This document shows positions 8,412-16,091 of a stretch of DNA of 64,000 nt, piece after piece; the stretch's first letter is position 1, and each line of letters starts with the position of its first letter. Origin of the DNA: Amycolatopsis cihanbeyliensis (GTDB lineage: Bacteria > Actinomycetota > Actinomycetes > Mycobacteriales > Pseudonocardiaceae); the NCBI RefSeq assembly GCF_006715045.1, contig NZ_VFML01000002.1, positions 124,001-188,000 on the forward strand, given 5' to 3'. The notes beneath the pieces are model-generated. The model saw only the letters and a list, made by a program, of their open reading frames with translations, was not told where the DNA came from and did not search any database. Position numbers and translations under genes: made by a program.

Positions 8412-9377
8412 TCAGGCCGACTTCGGCGACCGCCGGGACTTGGTCGGCTTCTTCGCGGCGGACTTCGCCGAACCATCCGAACCGCTCTTGCTCGTCGTGC
8501 TCCTGCTCCCCGTCCCCTTGGTTTTACTCGCCGTGCTCCGTCCGGCGGCTCCGCCGGACCCGCCCGTCGCGCGCTTGGCCGGCTCCGCGGAGGACTCCCG
8601 GTCCTTCTTCGCGGCGCTCACGCTGGCCTGTAGGGCGGTCAGCAGGTCGGTGACGTCGGCCTCGTGCTTGGCCGCCGGCGCCGTGGTGGTGTCGTCGCCC
8701 TCGATCTTGGCCTGGATCAGCGACTCCAGAGCCTGCCGGTAGGTGTCCTCGTACTTCTCCGGCTCGAACACCGTGTCGGACAGCGAGTCGATGAGCGAGC
8801 TCGCCATGGTCAGCTCCTGCGACCGCACCTGCGGGGGTTCTTCCTGCAGGAACGCGAAGTCCGGGGTGCGCACCTCGTCCGGCCACAGCATGGTGGTCAT
8901 CACCAGCACGTCGGAGACCACCCGCAGCAGGGCAAGGCTTTCCCGCTGCCGGATGGCCACCTTGACGACCGCCACCTGGCCCGACTTGTGCAGCGCGTCC
9001 CTGAGCAGCACGTAGGGCTTGGTCGCCGCCTTCTGCGGTTCCAGGTAGTACGTGCGGTCGTAGTAGATGGGGTCGATCGCCTCCAGCGGGACGAACTCCA
9101 GCACGTCGATCGTCTTCGAGGTGGACAGCGGGATCTCCTCGAGATCCGCGCTGGTCAGCACGACCATGCCGCCGTCGGGAAGCTCGTAGCCCTTCGCGAT
9201 CTCGGCGTAGGGCACCTCCTTGTCCTCCGCCGAGCAGAAACGCTTGTACTGGATACGGCCACCGTCGGCCTCGTGGACCTGGCGGAAGTTGATGTTCTTG
9301 CTCTCGGTCGCCGCGTACAGGTGAATCGGGATGGAGACCAGCCCGAACGAGACCGCGCCCTTCCACATCGCGCGCAT
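8412..9377 (-). CDS. ku: Non-homologous end-joining protein Ku
   Basis: A protein of 321 residues with GGAGG upstream of the ATG at 9377. The Ku core (about residues 1-255) opens with MWKGAVSFGLVSIPIHLYAA and contains VHEADGGRIQYKRFC, the usual bacterial Ku start. The last 60 residues form a Lys/Ser/Thr/Gly-rich tail ending KKPTKSRRSPKSA, as in mycobacterial Ku proteins, where it helps DNA binding. Ku dimers ring DNA ends and recruit LigD for non-homologous end joining. No LigD gene is adjacent, so the partner must lie elsewhere. Confidence 0.97.
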   Translation of the reverse strand: MRAMWKGAVSFGLVSIPIHLYAATESKNINFRQVHEADGGRIQYKRFCSAEDKEVPYAEIAKGYELPDGGMVVLTSADLEEIPLSTSKTIDVLEFVPLEAIDPIYYDRTYYLEPQKAATKPYVLLRDALHKSGQVAVVKVAIRQRESLALLRVVSDVLVMTTMLWPDEVRTPDFAFLQEEPPQVRSQELTMASSLIDSLSDTVFEPEKYEDTYRQALESLIQAKIEGDDTTTAPAAKHEADVTDLLTALQASVSAAKKDRESSAEPAKRATGGSGGAAGRSTASKTKGTGSRSTTSKSGSDGSAKSAAKKPTKSRRSPKSA

Positions 9378-9608
9378 CGTCTACCTCCGATCCGATCCCC
9401 GCCGGCCCCGGCGACGTCGGTTACGGACACCGACGATACGCGGTGAGATCGTCTTCGGACACCGTTGAGGTGGTCATCCGGCCAGGTAGTGCACGTCCAG
9501 GCCGTCCCGACCAGTGGCGAGTCCCGGCCGCAGCACCAGCCGCTCGTCGTAGTCCCCGCCGTTCTGGTACCGGAACGGCAACGGGTGGGAAGCTGGTAGG
9601 CAGGTGTC

Positions 9609-10286
9609 ATGGATGTCGCCGACGCATCGACCGACGCCCGGCAGCTGTACCGGGACGTCGTCGAGGAACTGACCCCCGCCGCCGGGCACAACCGTTTCCT
9701 CACCCTGCTGGAGGCGGGGCAGGCGCCCCGAGACCGGCTGCGCCGCGTCGCCGCCGAGCAGGACCGCATCCTGCGCAGCGACCGGCGCAGCTTCACCCTG
9801 GCCGCGGCCCGGTTCGCCGAGCCACCCGCCGGCCCGCTGCTGCTCGACCTCGCCGCGGGCGAGAGCAGGGCGCTGGAGCTGCTGCACGGCTTCGCCGGGG
9901 CGCTCGGCCTGGACTCCGCGGGGCTGCGGGCCATCGAACCCACCGGGATGGCGCAGGCATACCCGCATCACGTCGCCTGGTTGTGCGCGTACGGGACCGC
10001 CGCGGAGTTGCTCACCGCGATGGTGGTGAACCTGGGCTTCTGGGGGTCCTACTGTGCCCGCACCGCCGTCGCGCTGCGCGAGCACTACGGCCTCACCCGC
10101 GGGGACGTGGAGTTCTTCGAGTTCTTCTCGACCCCGCCACCCGGGTTCGTGGAGACCGCGCTGGAGGTGGTCCAGGCCGGGTTCGACCAGGGCTCGGACC
10201 CGCGAGCCGCCGCCACGGCCGCCCGGCACATGCAGGTCTACGAGGCGGCGTTCTGGGACTCGTTTCGCGAACCGGAGCCAGCCTGA
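9609..10286 (+). CDS. TenA/heme-oxygenase-like protein
   Basis: A protein of 225 residues from the ATG at 9609. The all-helical sequence resembles the TenA/PqqC/heme-oxygenase-like fold: an N-terminal QLYRDVVEELTPAAGHNRFL, a central AYPHHVAWLCAYGTAAELLTA, then FWGSYCARTAVALREHYG and a Phe-rich FFEFFSTPPPGFVETAL. TenA relatives salvage thiamine pyrimidine or act as helical oxygenase-like enzymes. No thiamine gene lies nearby, so the reaction is not assigned. It overlaps the following minus-strand small membrane gene by 49 bases, tail to tail. Confidence 0.75.
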   Translation: MDVADASTDARQLYRDVVEELTPAAGHNRFLTLLEAGQAPRDRLRRVAAEQDRILRSDRRSFTLAAARFAEPPAGPLLLDLAAGESRALELLHGFAGALGLDSAGLRAIEPTGMAQAYPHHVAWLCAYGTAAELLTAMVVNLGFWGSYCARTAVALREHYGLTRGDVEFFEFFSTPPPGFVETALEVVQAGFDQGSDPRAAATAARHMQVYEAAFWDSFREPEPA

Positions 10287-10516
10287 GCGCATCCCTCACC
10301 CAGCTCGGCGAGCAGGATGGTGTCCACCTGTCCCGTGGCGGCTCGTAACGCATGGTATGCACCAATCGCCGCGATGACCACGACCGCGGCGATGACCGCG
10401 GCGCGCAACGATCCGAAGTACCCGACGAGCAGGACCGTGTGCAGTAGCAACAGCCCGGCCAACAGCCGCGTGGGGTGCGCCTTCCGGACCAACGTCGCCA
10501 CGATGTGCGAAGCCAT
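10238..10516 (-). CDS. Small two-helix membrane protein
   Basis: A protein of 92 residues with a good ribosome site (GGAAGGAG) before the ATG at 10516. Two hydrophobic stretches, about residues 18-35 (LLAGLLLLHTVLLVGYF) and 38-58 (AAVIAAVVVIAAIGAYHAL), make a hairpin membrane protein with a short polar tail. The last 49 bases overlap the 3' end of the TenA-like gene on the other strand. I do not recognise a family. Confidence 0.65.
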   Translation of the reverse strand: MASHIVATLVRKAHPTRLLAGLLLLHTVLLVGYFGSLRAAVIAAVVVIAAIGAYHALRAATGQVDTILLAELGEGCAQAGSGSRNESQNAAS

Positions 10517-10635
10517 GACCGACTCCTTCCGCCGAACGGGCTGCCGGACACGCCCGTATCGACTACTCGCGGCGATCTTGAGCTTCGTTACGGATGGTTA
10601 CCTGAATGTTCACAACTCACTCGATCCGGGCATGA

Positions 10636-10686
10636 CCGAGCCCGGCCACCGGGTGCGGGAGACGAGGTCCCAGTGGCCGGGCTCGG
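10636..10686 (-). terminator. Long-stem terminator after the chitinase gene
   Basis: Perfect 14-base inverted arms (CCGAGCCCGGCCAC at 10636-10649 and its complement at 10673-10686) enclose a 23-base loop, 22 bases past the chitinase stop. There is no T-run, as is common for actinobacterial terminators. Confidence 0.6.
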
Positions 10687-10707
10687 CGGTGCGACGCCGC
10701 TGCCGGG

Positions 10708-12387
10708 TTACGGCAACCGGTCCAGGTGCGGCGCCACGGTACTGGCGAAGTTGTAGCCGTTGGACGCGTCCCAGTTGATCGACCAGGTCATCGCGCCCCG
10801 GATGGCCGGATACGTCGCGTCCGGCTGGAAGCTGCCGCAGTTGGTGCCCCGGGACAGGCAGTCCAGCGCGTCGTTGACGTTGCCCGGCGACTGGTAGCCG
10901 CCGCCCGCGGCCCTGGTCGAGGCGGGCAGGCCCAACCCGACCTGGTCCGGCCGCAACCCGCCCTCCAGTTGGATGCAGGCCAGCGCGGTGAGGAAGTTGA
11001 CCGTGCCCTGCGCATAGACCTGCTGGTCACAGCCGAGCATGGTCCCGCTGTTGTAGTACTGCATGTTGACGATGGTCAGGATGTCCTTGATCGACAGCGC
11101 CAGCTGGAAGTAGCCGTTCTGCGTGGACTGCATGTCCAGGGTCTGCGGCGCCATGGTGATGACCTCGCCGCCCGCGGCGTGGATCCGGCGCAGCGCCGAG
11201 CTCATCGGGTCGGGGTGGATACCGTTCTCCAGGTCGATGTCCACGCCGTCGAAGCCGTACTCGTCGATCAGCCCGATCATGTCGGTGGCGAAGTTGTCCG
11301 CGGCGGCCGAGTCGCCGACCCAGACGGTGCCCTTCTCCCCGCCGACCGAGAGGATCACCTTCTGCCCGCGCGCCTGCACGGTGCGGATATCGGCCCGGAA
11401 CTGCGCGTCGGTGTACCCACCCAGCTGCTCGGACAGCCCGGAATCCAGGGTGAAGTCGACCCCGCCGTTGCGGCCGGGCACGGCATCCACGAAGGCGACG
11501 GCGATGATGTCGTAGGTGGTCGGGACATCGGCCAGCCGCAGTGGCTCCGCACCGTTGTAGAAGTTCTGCCAGTAGCCGGTGAGCACGTGCTTGGGCAGTT
11601 CCCCGCCCGGGTCACCGCCGTCCGGCGCGGTGGTCACCTCGACCGCGGCGGACCGGGGCGACTCCCCCGCGCTGTTGTAGGCGGAGACGGTGTAGCTGTA
11701 GCTGGTCTCCGCCCGCAGGCCGGTGTCGGTGTAGGAGGTCGTGGTGGTGGACGCGACCCGCGTGCCGTCCCGGTACACGTGATAGCCGGTGACCGTGCCA
11801 CCCGGCGCGGTCCAGGAAAGCGCGGCCGCGCTCGAACCGGAGGCCTGGCCGGACAGCCCGTCCGGCGCCGAGGGAACCTGCGGATCCGGGTCCCCGCCGC
11901 CGGGCCCGTCCAGCACGATGTCGTCGGCGTGGTAGGTCGGCTGGCCGTACCAGCCGTGCACGTAGATGGTCACGCTCGTGGCGGACGCCCCGGTGGTGAA
12001 CTCGATCGCGAGCTCACTCCATGCGGTGCCGGAACTCCAGGTGCTGCGGTCGCCGCCGCCGGTACCGGTCACGCCGAGGTAGGTGTAGCTGCCCCGGACC
12101 CAGCCGGAGAGCCGGTAGTCGGTGTCCGGCTCGACGGTGATGGTTTGCGAGCAACGGGCGGTGCCCTGCCCGGCCGGGGTGCCGGCAAGAGCGTAGGAAC
12201 CAGCGTGCACCGGGGTGCTGACCACCTCGGTACCGGCCCCGCAGGACCAGCCGGTGGTGTTTCCCGCTTCGAAACCGCTGTTCACCGCGATGTTCGCGGC
12301 TTGTGCCGTGCCCGCGGGCAGTAGCGCGAGCGCCACCAGCGCGGCCGGCAGCACGCCCGCGAGCAGGCGCCGTGGGGTCCGAGCCAT
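10708..12387 (-). CDS. Secreted GH18 chitinase with CBM-like and Fn3 modules
   Basis: A protein of 559 residues; the ATG at 12387 is favoured because GGAGG lies five bases before it. A Sec signal peptide (ARTPRRLLAGVLPAALVALALL) ends near AQA. A carbohydrate-binding-like beta module follows (about residues 30-165, NSGFEAGNTTGWSCG onward), then one fibronectin III repeat (about 170-260, DGLSGQASGSSAAALSW), then the GH18 catalytic domain (about 275-559). The catalytic motif DGVDIDLE is intact, and the domain ends with the product-side motif AMTWSINWD. The enzyme should hydrolyse chitin outside the cell. Two DasR-like operators sit upstream, tying it to N-acetylglucosamine signalling. Confidence 0.95.
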   Translation of the reverse strand: MARTPRRLLAGVLPAALVALALLPAGTAQAANIAVNSGFEAGNTTGWSCGAGTEVVSTPVHAGSYALAGTPAGQGTARCSQTITVEPDTDYRLSGWVRGSYTYLGVTGTGGGDRSTWSSGTAWSELAIEFTTGASATSVTIYVHGWYGQPTYHADDIVLDGPGGGDPDPQVPSAPDGLSGQASGSSAAALSWTAPGGTVTGYHVYRDGTRVASTTTTSYTDTGLRAETSYSYTVSAYNSAGESPRSAAVEVTTAPDGGDPGGELPKHVLTGYWQNFYNGAEPLRLADVPTTYDIIAVAFVDAVPGRNGGVDFTLDSGLSEQLGGYTDAQFRADIRTVQARGQKVILSVGGEKGTVWVGDSAAADNFATDMIGLIDEYGFDGVDIDLENGIHPDPMSSALRRIHAAGGEVITMAPQTLDMQSTQNGYFQLALSIKDILTIVNMQYYNSGTMLGCDQQVYAQGTVNFLTALACIQLEGGLRPDQVGLGLPASTRAAGGGYQSPGNVNDALDCLSRGTNCGSFQPDATYPAIRGAMTWSINWDASNGYNFASTVAPHLDRLP

Positions 12388-12412
12388 TTCCGCCTCCACA
12401 ATGCAGGGAATG

Positions 12413-12424
12413 TGGTCTATACCA
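12413..12424 (-). promoter_or_regulatory. DasR-like operator 1 (dre)
   Basis: TGGTCTATACCA at 12413-12424 differs at one position from the dre core TGGTCTAGACCA bound by the GntR regulator DasR, and its flanks (TG before, CTA after) also fit. It lies 26 bases upstream of the chitinase start. It could also be read as one of the direct repeats described in streptomycete chitinase promoters. Confidence 0.7.
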
Positions 12425-12445
12425 CTAGAGGACTAGTAATGAAAA

Positions 12446-12457
12446 TGGACTAGACCA
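12446..12457 (-). promoter_or_regulatory. DasR-like operator 2 (dre) and chitinase -35
   Basis: TGGACTAGACCA at 12446-12457 has one mismatch to the dre core. Its centre is 33 bases (about three helix turns) from operator 1. A minus-strand -35 candidate TTGACT lies at 12465-12470, so this site sits between the -35 and the start region, where bound repressor would block the promoter. Confidence 0.65.
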
Positions 12458-12564
12458 CTTGAAAAGTCAACCCCGACACACAGCGGGCGCGACCGGACAG
12501 GAAACCGGACAAGCCACCGGCAGGCCTTGACCTCCCCGTAGCCGTACGCTCACGCTGGAATGTC

Positions 12565-12580
12565 GTGAGAGCGCTCTCAC
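12565..12580 (+). promoter_or_regulatory. LacI-type palindromic operator upstream of the protease gene
   Basis: GTGAGAGCGCTCTCAC is a perfect 16-base palindrome centred on the AGCGCT core typical of actinobacterial LacI-family sites (compare the CebR box TGGGAGCGCTCCCA). It lies about 79 bases upstream of the protease start, in the divergent region shared with the chitinase gene. No LacI-family gene lies in the window. Confidence 0.65.
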
Positions 12581-12658
12581 AATCGAAAACCTCGTTCTCC
12601 GCCAGGGCCGGGCCCTGCACCGGCCCTGGTTCCCCTGCCGCACGAATTGAGGATGACG

Positions 12659-13798
12659 ATGACGAGACGCATGACCCCGTTCCGCCTGGTCGCGGCCGCG
12701 GCCCTGGCACTCACCGCGACCAGCGGACTCACCGCGACCTCCGCCGTGGCGGAGCCGGAACTGTCCCAGGGGCTGGCCGCGGCCATGCAGCGTGACCTGG
12801 GACTGACCGAGCAGCAGGCCCGTACCCGGCTGGCGCGGGAGGCGGACGCCGCCCGCCAGGCACCCGCCGCGCGCGAGGCCGCGGGCGGTGCCTTCGGCGG
12901 TAGCTGGTTCGATCCGGACAAGGGCACCCTGGTGGTCGGCCTGACCGATCCGGCACGGGCCGAGGCCGTCCGGGCCACCGGGGCACAGCCGGTCCCGGTC
13001 TCGACCAGCGCGGCCGAGCTGGACACCGCCAAGGCCGCGATCGACGCGCTGGCCCCGGCGCCGGAAGGCGTCAGCAGCTGGCACGCGGATCACCGGTCCG
13101 GCAAGGTCGTGCTCAACGTGCGGGCCGGCGCCTCCGGCCCACGGCTGGACGACTTCCTCGCGGCCGCCCGCGAAGCCGGCCCAGTCACCGTGCGCACCGC
13201 CCCCACCGCCGAGGCCCCGCGGACCTTCGCGGCCGGGGTGGTCGGCGGCGATCCCTACTACATCAACGGGAACACCCGCTGCTCCATCGGCTTCGCGGTG
13301 CACGGCGGGTTCGTCAGCGCGGGCCACTGCGGTGGTGCCGGCAGCTCGGTGGTCGGCTGGGACGGATCGACCATGGGCCACTTCGCGGGCTCGTCCTTCC
13401 CCGGCAACGACTACTCCTTCATCCGGACCGGGCACGGCTGGTGGACGGTTCCGGTGGTCCTCGGCTGGGGTACCGAGCCGGACCGCCTCGTCCGTGGCTC
13501 CTGGGAGGCACCGGTCGGTTCCTCGGTCTGCCGTTCCGGTTCGACCACGCACTGGCACTGCGGAACCGTCCTGGCCAAGAACGAGACCGTGAACTACGAG
13601 CAGGGCGCCTTCCACGGCGCCACCAAGACCAGCGTCTGCGCCGAGCCGGGCGATTCCGGCGGCTCGTTCATCACCGGTGACCAGGCGCAGGGCGTCACCT
13701 CCGGCGGGTGGGGTAACTGCTCCAGCGGTGGCCAGACCTGGTTCCAGCCCGTGAACGAGATCCTCTCCGCCTACAACCTGCAACTCCACACCGCCTGA
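12659..13798 (+). CDS. Secreted S1 serine protease (alpha-lytic/streptogrisin type)
   Basis: A prepro-protein of 379 residues; the ATG at 12659 is chosen because GAGG lies six bases upstream, though in-frame ATG codons at 12653 and 12671 are possible. A signal peptide (FRLVAAAALALTATSGL) precedes a propeptide of about 160 residues with the alpha-lytic pro-domain look (DLGLTEQQARTRLAREADA). The mature chymotrypsin-fold domain starts near GVVGGDPYYINGNTRC. The triad is visible: His in VSAGHCGG, Asp in GNDYSF, Ser in EPGDSGGSF. Six Cys are placed for three disulfides. It is exported and self-processed. It is divergent from the chitinase gene, suggesting a shared role in digesting external polymers. 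Confidence 0.95.
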   Translation: MTRRMTPFRLVAAAALALTATSGLTATSAVAEPELSQGLAAAMQRDLGLTEQQARTRLAREADAARQAPAAREAAGGAFGGSWFDPDKGTLVVGLTDPARAEAVRATGAQPVPVSTSAAELDTAKAAIDALAPAPEGVSSWHADHRSGKVVLNVRAGASGPRLDDFLAAAREAGPVTVRTAPTAEAPRTFAAGVVGGDPYYINGNTRCSIGFAVHGGFVSAGHCGGAGSSVVGWDGSTMGHFAGSSFPGNDYSFIRTGHGWWTVPVVLGWGTEPDRLVRGSWEAPVGSSVCRSGSTTHWHCGTVLAKNETVNYEQGAFHGATKTSVCAEPGDSGGSFITGDQAQGVTSGGWGNCSSGGQTWFQPVNEILSAYNLQLHTA

Positions 13799-13809
13799 CG
13801 GCGGACCCG

Positions 13810-13850
13810 CACGTGGCTTCCGGGACGTCCCGCGTCCCGGAAGCCACGTG
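13810..13850 (+). terminator. Terminator with 18-base perfect stem
   Basis: Arms of 18 bases (CACGTGGCTTCCGGGACG at 13810-13827 and its complement at 13833-13850) are separated by a five-base loop, 12 bases after the protease stop. The arm sequence resembles the arms at 50140-50226, suggesting a recurring element family in this genome. Confidence 0.75.
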
Positions 13851-13911
13851 ATCACCCTATTACCGCAGGTCACAAGCGCACCCGGAAGGCAAAAGCGGCC
13901 CGAGCACGATC

Positions 13912-13917
13912 TAGTAT
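13912..13917 (+). promoter_or_regulatory. -10 element for a leaderless gene
   Basis: TAGTAT matches the actinobacterial -10 pattern TAnnnT and lies seven bases before the GTG at 13925, the spacing expected for a leaderless transcript. There is no ribosome site between them. Confidence 0.6.
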
Positions 13918-13924
13918 CGAACCC

Positions 13925-14215
13925 GTGTTCGATCAGCCGGTGCCGGAGCGGCGGGGTTATCTGCGGATGATCCGGCCCGCCAGGCCGGTATGGGTCAACC
14001 TCGCGCTGGTGTACCCGAGCGTGAGCGGGCTGCGGGTGCGGCTGCCGGACGGCCTCGACCTGCGGGCCATCGTGCCGGGAGAACTGATGATCTGGGACCG
14101 CGCGACCACCGGGCACTGGGTCGGCTGGACGATGTTCGTGCTCACCGGTGGTTCGGGCGCGGCCAAGGTGTCGCAGTGGGTGCTGGCCGAGGCGTTACGC
14201 CCCCGCCGTGCCTAG
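13925..14215 (+). CDS. Hypothetical protein, probably leaderless
   Basis: A protein of 96 residues from the GTG at 13925; the -10 box seven bases upstream supports this start. It is rich in beta-type sequence (ARPVWVNLALVYPSVSGLRV, RLPDGLDLRAIVPGELMIWD) with a moderately hydrophobic segment near residue 65 (HWVGWTMFVLTGGSG). Codon use matches neighbouring genes. I recognise no family. Its TAG stop and that of the convergent TPP enzyme gene share the bases CTAG. Confidence 0.65.
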   Translation: MFDQPVPERRGYLRMIRPARPVWVNLALVYPSVSGLRVRLPDGLDLRAIVPGELMIWDRATTGHWVGWTMFVLTGGSGAAKVSQWVLAEALRPRRA

Positions 14216-16014
14216 GGTGCCGCGGGACCGGTGTCCCGGCCTGCCCTGCGGGCGGGGTCCTCGACCGGGGCCAGCCGAGCGGCGAGCACAGCGGAACGCC
14301 CGGATCGGACGGTCTCCACCACCTCCTCCAGCGCCGCGGGCAGGTCCGCGGGGTCGTCCACGGTACGCGCCAGCGCTCCCCCCGCGGCCGCCGCGACGGC
14401 GGGCAGGTCCGCCCCGGGCGCGAACCCCACGCCGAAGTCGTCCGCCGCGGCCGCCGCGCCCTCCGGATGCACCCCGAGCGCGGACACCTTCGGCGCCTGC
14501 CAGCCCTCGTTGTCCAGGATCACGGTCAGGCTGGGCACCCCGTACCTGCGAGCGGTCCACTGCGCGGAGGCCGGTACGCCGAACAGGTACGTGCCGTCGC
14601 CCACCACCGAGATCACCAGCGCGTCCGGCCGCGCCAGCTTCACCCCGATCGCGGCACCGGCGTACCAACCCAGCGAGCCGCCACCGGAGCCGATCAGCCC
14701 ACCCGGTCGCTCGCGCCGCAGGTGCTCGCTCACCGGAAGGTAGTTCGTGATCGCCTCGGTGAGCACGATGGTCTCGCCGTCCACGGCCGCCAGTTCCTCG
14801 CGCAGGCAGCCGAGCAGGTACTCGGGGGTGATCACCTCGGGATCCGGTTGCTCCCGGGCGATCAGCTCCCGCAGGTGCCGCTGCCTGCCTGCCGAGGCGG
14901 CGGCCAGCCGCTCCCGCACCGCGTGCGCGTCGAGCCGCCCGGGCTCGTCCAGGAACTCGGTCAGCTGGCGGGTCGCCGTACCGAGGTCGGCACGGGCGAA
15001 GACCTCGGCGGGCACGTGCCACAGCGGCATCTGTTCCTTCAGCGGATCGATGTCCACCACGAACACCCGCGCGCCCGCGGCGGGCCGGTTCCGGACCGGG
15101 ATCCACGGGACGTCACTGCCCAGCACGAGCACTACATCCGCGGCGGCCAGCAGCGGGTTGCGCTCCGGGATGTTCCACTGGTGGCCGCCGTGCAGCGGAT
15201 GGTCCGCGGGAAAGTTCAGCCACATCGGCACCGATTCGATCACCGGGGCGGCCAGCCGCTCGGCGAGGTCGACCAGCGCGGGCACCGCCTCCCGGTCCCG
15301 CCCCAGATAGGAGGTGACGATCACCGGGCGCTCGGCTCCGGCGAGCGCCGCGCCGACCGCCCGCACCGTGTCCGGCGCCAGTGCGGCCGGCTCGACCGGG
15401 GTGTACCGGTCCAGGGCGTACTCCGGCCGGTCCGCCGATGCCGGCTCCAGCCGTTGCTCCATCACCTCCCGCGCACCCACCAGGTAGACCGGTCCCGCCG
15501 GGTCGCTGGTCGCGATCTGCGCCGCGCGGTGCACGATCTGCTTGACGTTGTCCGCGACGCGGATCTCGTAGTCGTACTTGGTGTACCCGCGCACGAGGCC
15601 GCGCTGGTCGTGCACGTCCTGCATCCACTGGATGAACTCGTCCCTGCTCCCGGTGTGCTCGCCGTACTGGGTGACCGGCGAGGCACCGGCGAACACCAGC
15701 ACCGGCACCCGGCCTTTCGCGGCGTTGTGCAGCATGCCGCCGATGTTCTGGGTGCCGCATTCCACGTGCACGAGCACCGCCTGGGCCTGGCCTGTGGCCT
15801 GGGCGTACCCCTGCGCCGCGGAGAAGGCCACGCTCTCGTGCGGGCAGAGCACGAGCTCGGGGAACCTGTCCACGGTGCCCCCGGCTCGCGCCCGCGCGTA
15901 GGCCTCGATCAGGCCGGAGTGGTCGCTGCCGAGGTTGGCGAACACGTAGCGCACGCCGACCTCGGTCAACGCCTCCAGGAATGCCGTGCTGGTGGTGTAC
16001 CACGGTGCGCTCAT
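14212..16014 (-). CDS. Thiamine-pyrophosphate-dependent enzyme (acetolactate synthase superfamily)
   Basis: A protein of 600 residues from the ATG at 16014 (MSAPWYTTST); an ATG at 16059 would add 15 residues, and neither has a clear ribosome site. The three-domain TPP fold is plain: an N-terminal PYR domain with the activating Glu in CPHESVAFSAAQGYAQATG, a middle domain with PVIVTSYLG, and a C-terminal PP domain with the GDG-N metal/TPP motif (VVGDGTYLFG, then VILDNEGW). Relatives decarboxylate 2-oxo acids or form acetohydroxy acids. Placed after an IclR regulator and a symporter and near pobA and an aldehyde dehydrogenase, it may be a benzoylformate-decarboxylase-like enzyme, but this rests on context only. 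Confidence 0.85.
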   Translation of the reverse strand: MSAPWYTTSTAFLEALTEVGVRYVFANLGSDHSGLIEAYARARAGGTVDRFPELVLCPHESVAFSAAQGYAQATGQAQAVLVHVECGTQNIGGMLHNAAKGRVPVLVFAGASPVTQYGEHTGSRDEFIQWMQDVHDQRGLVRGYTKYDYEIRVADNVKQIVHRAAQIATSDPAGPVYLVGAREVMEQRLEPASADRPEYALDRYTPVEPAALAPDTVRAVGAALAGAERPVIVTSYLGRDREAVPALVDLAERLAAPVIESVPMWLNFPADHPLHGGHQWNIPERNPLLAAADVVLVLGSDVPWIPVRNRPAAGARVFVVDIDPLKEQMPLWHVPAEVFARADLGTATRQLTEFLDEPGRLDAHAVRERLAAASAGRQRHLRELIAREQPDPEVITPEYLLGCLREELAAVDGETIVLTEAITNYLPVSEHLRRERPGGLIGSGGGSLGWYAGAAIGVKLARPDALVISVVGDGTYLFGVPASAQWTARRYGVPSLTVILDNEGWQAPKVSALGVHPEGAAAAADDFGVGFAPGADLPAVAAAAGGALARTVDDPADLPAALEEVVETVRSGRSAVLAARLAPVEDPARRAGRDTGPAAP

Positions 16015-16091
16015 ACCCACAGCCAACAACCCCGGACGGGTGGCGCGCACGTCGCGCATTTCGGCCAATGAAACCGGATCGAAGCCGGGGC

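Noticed and set aside
13810..13850. Insertion sequence terminal repeats
   Set aside because: The two arms are only five bases apart with no transposase between or around them; a terminator explains them better.
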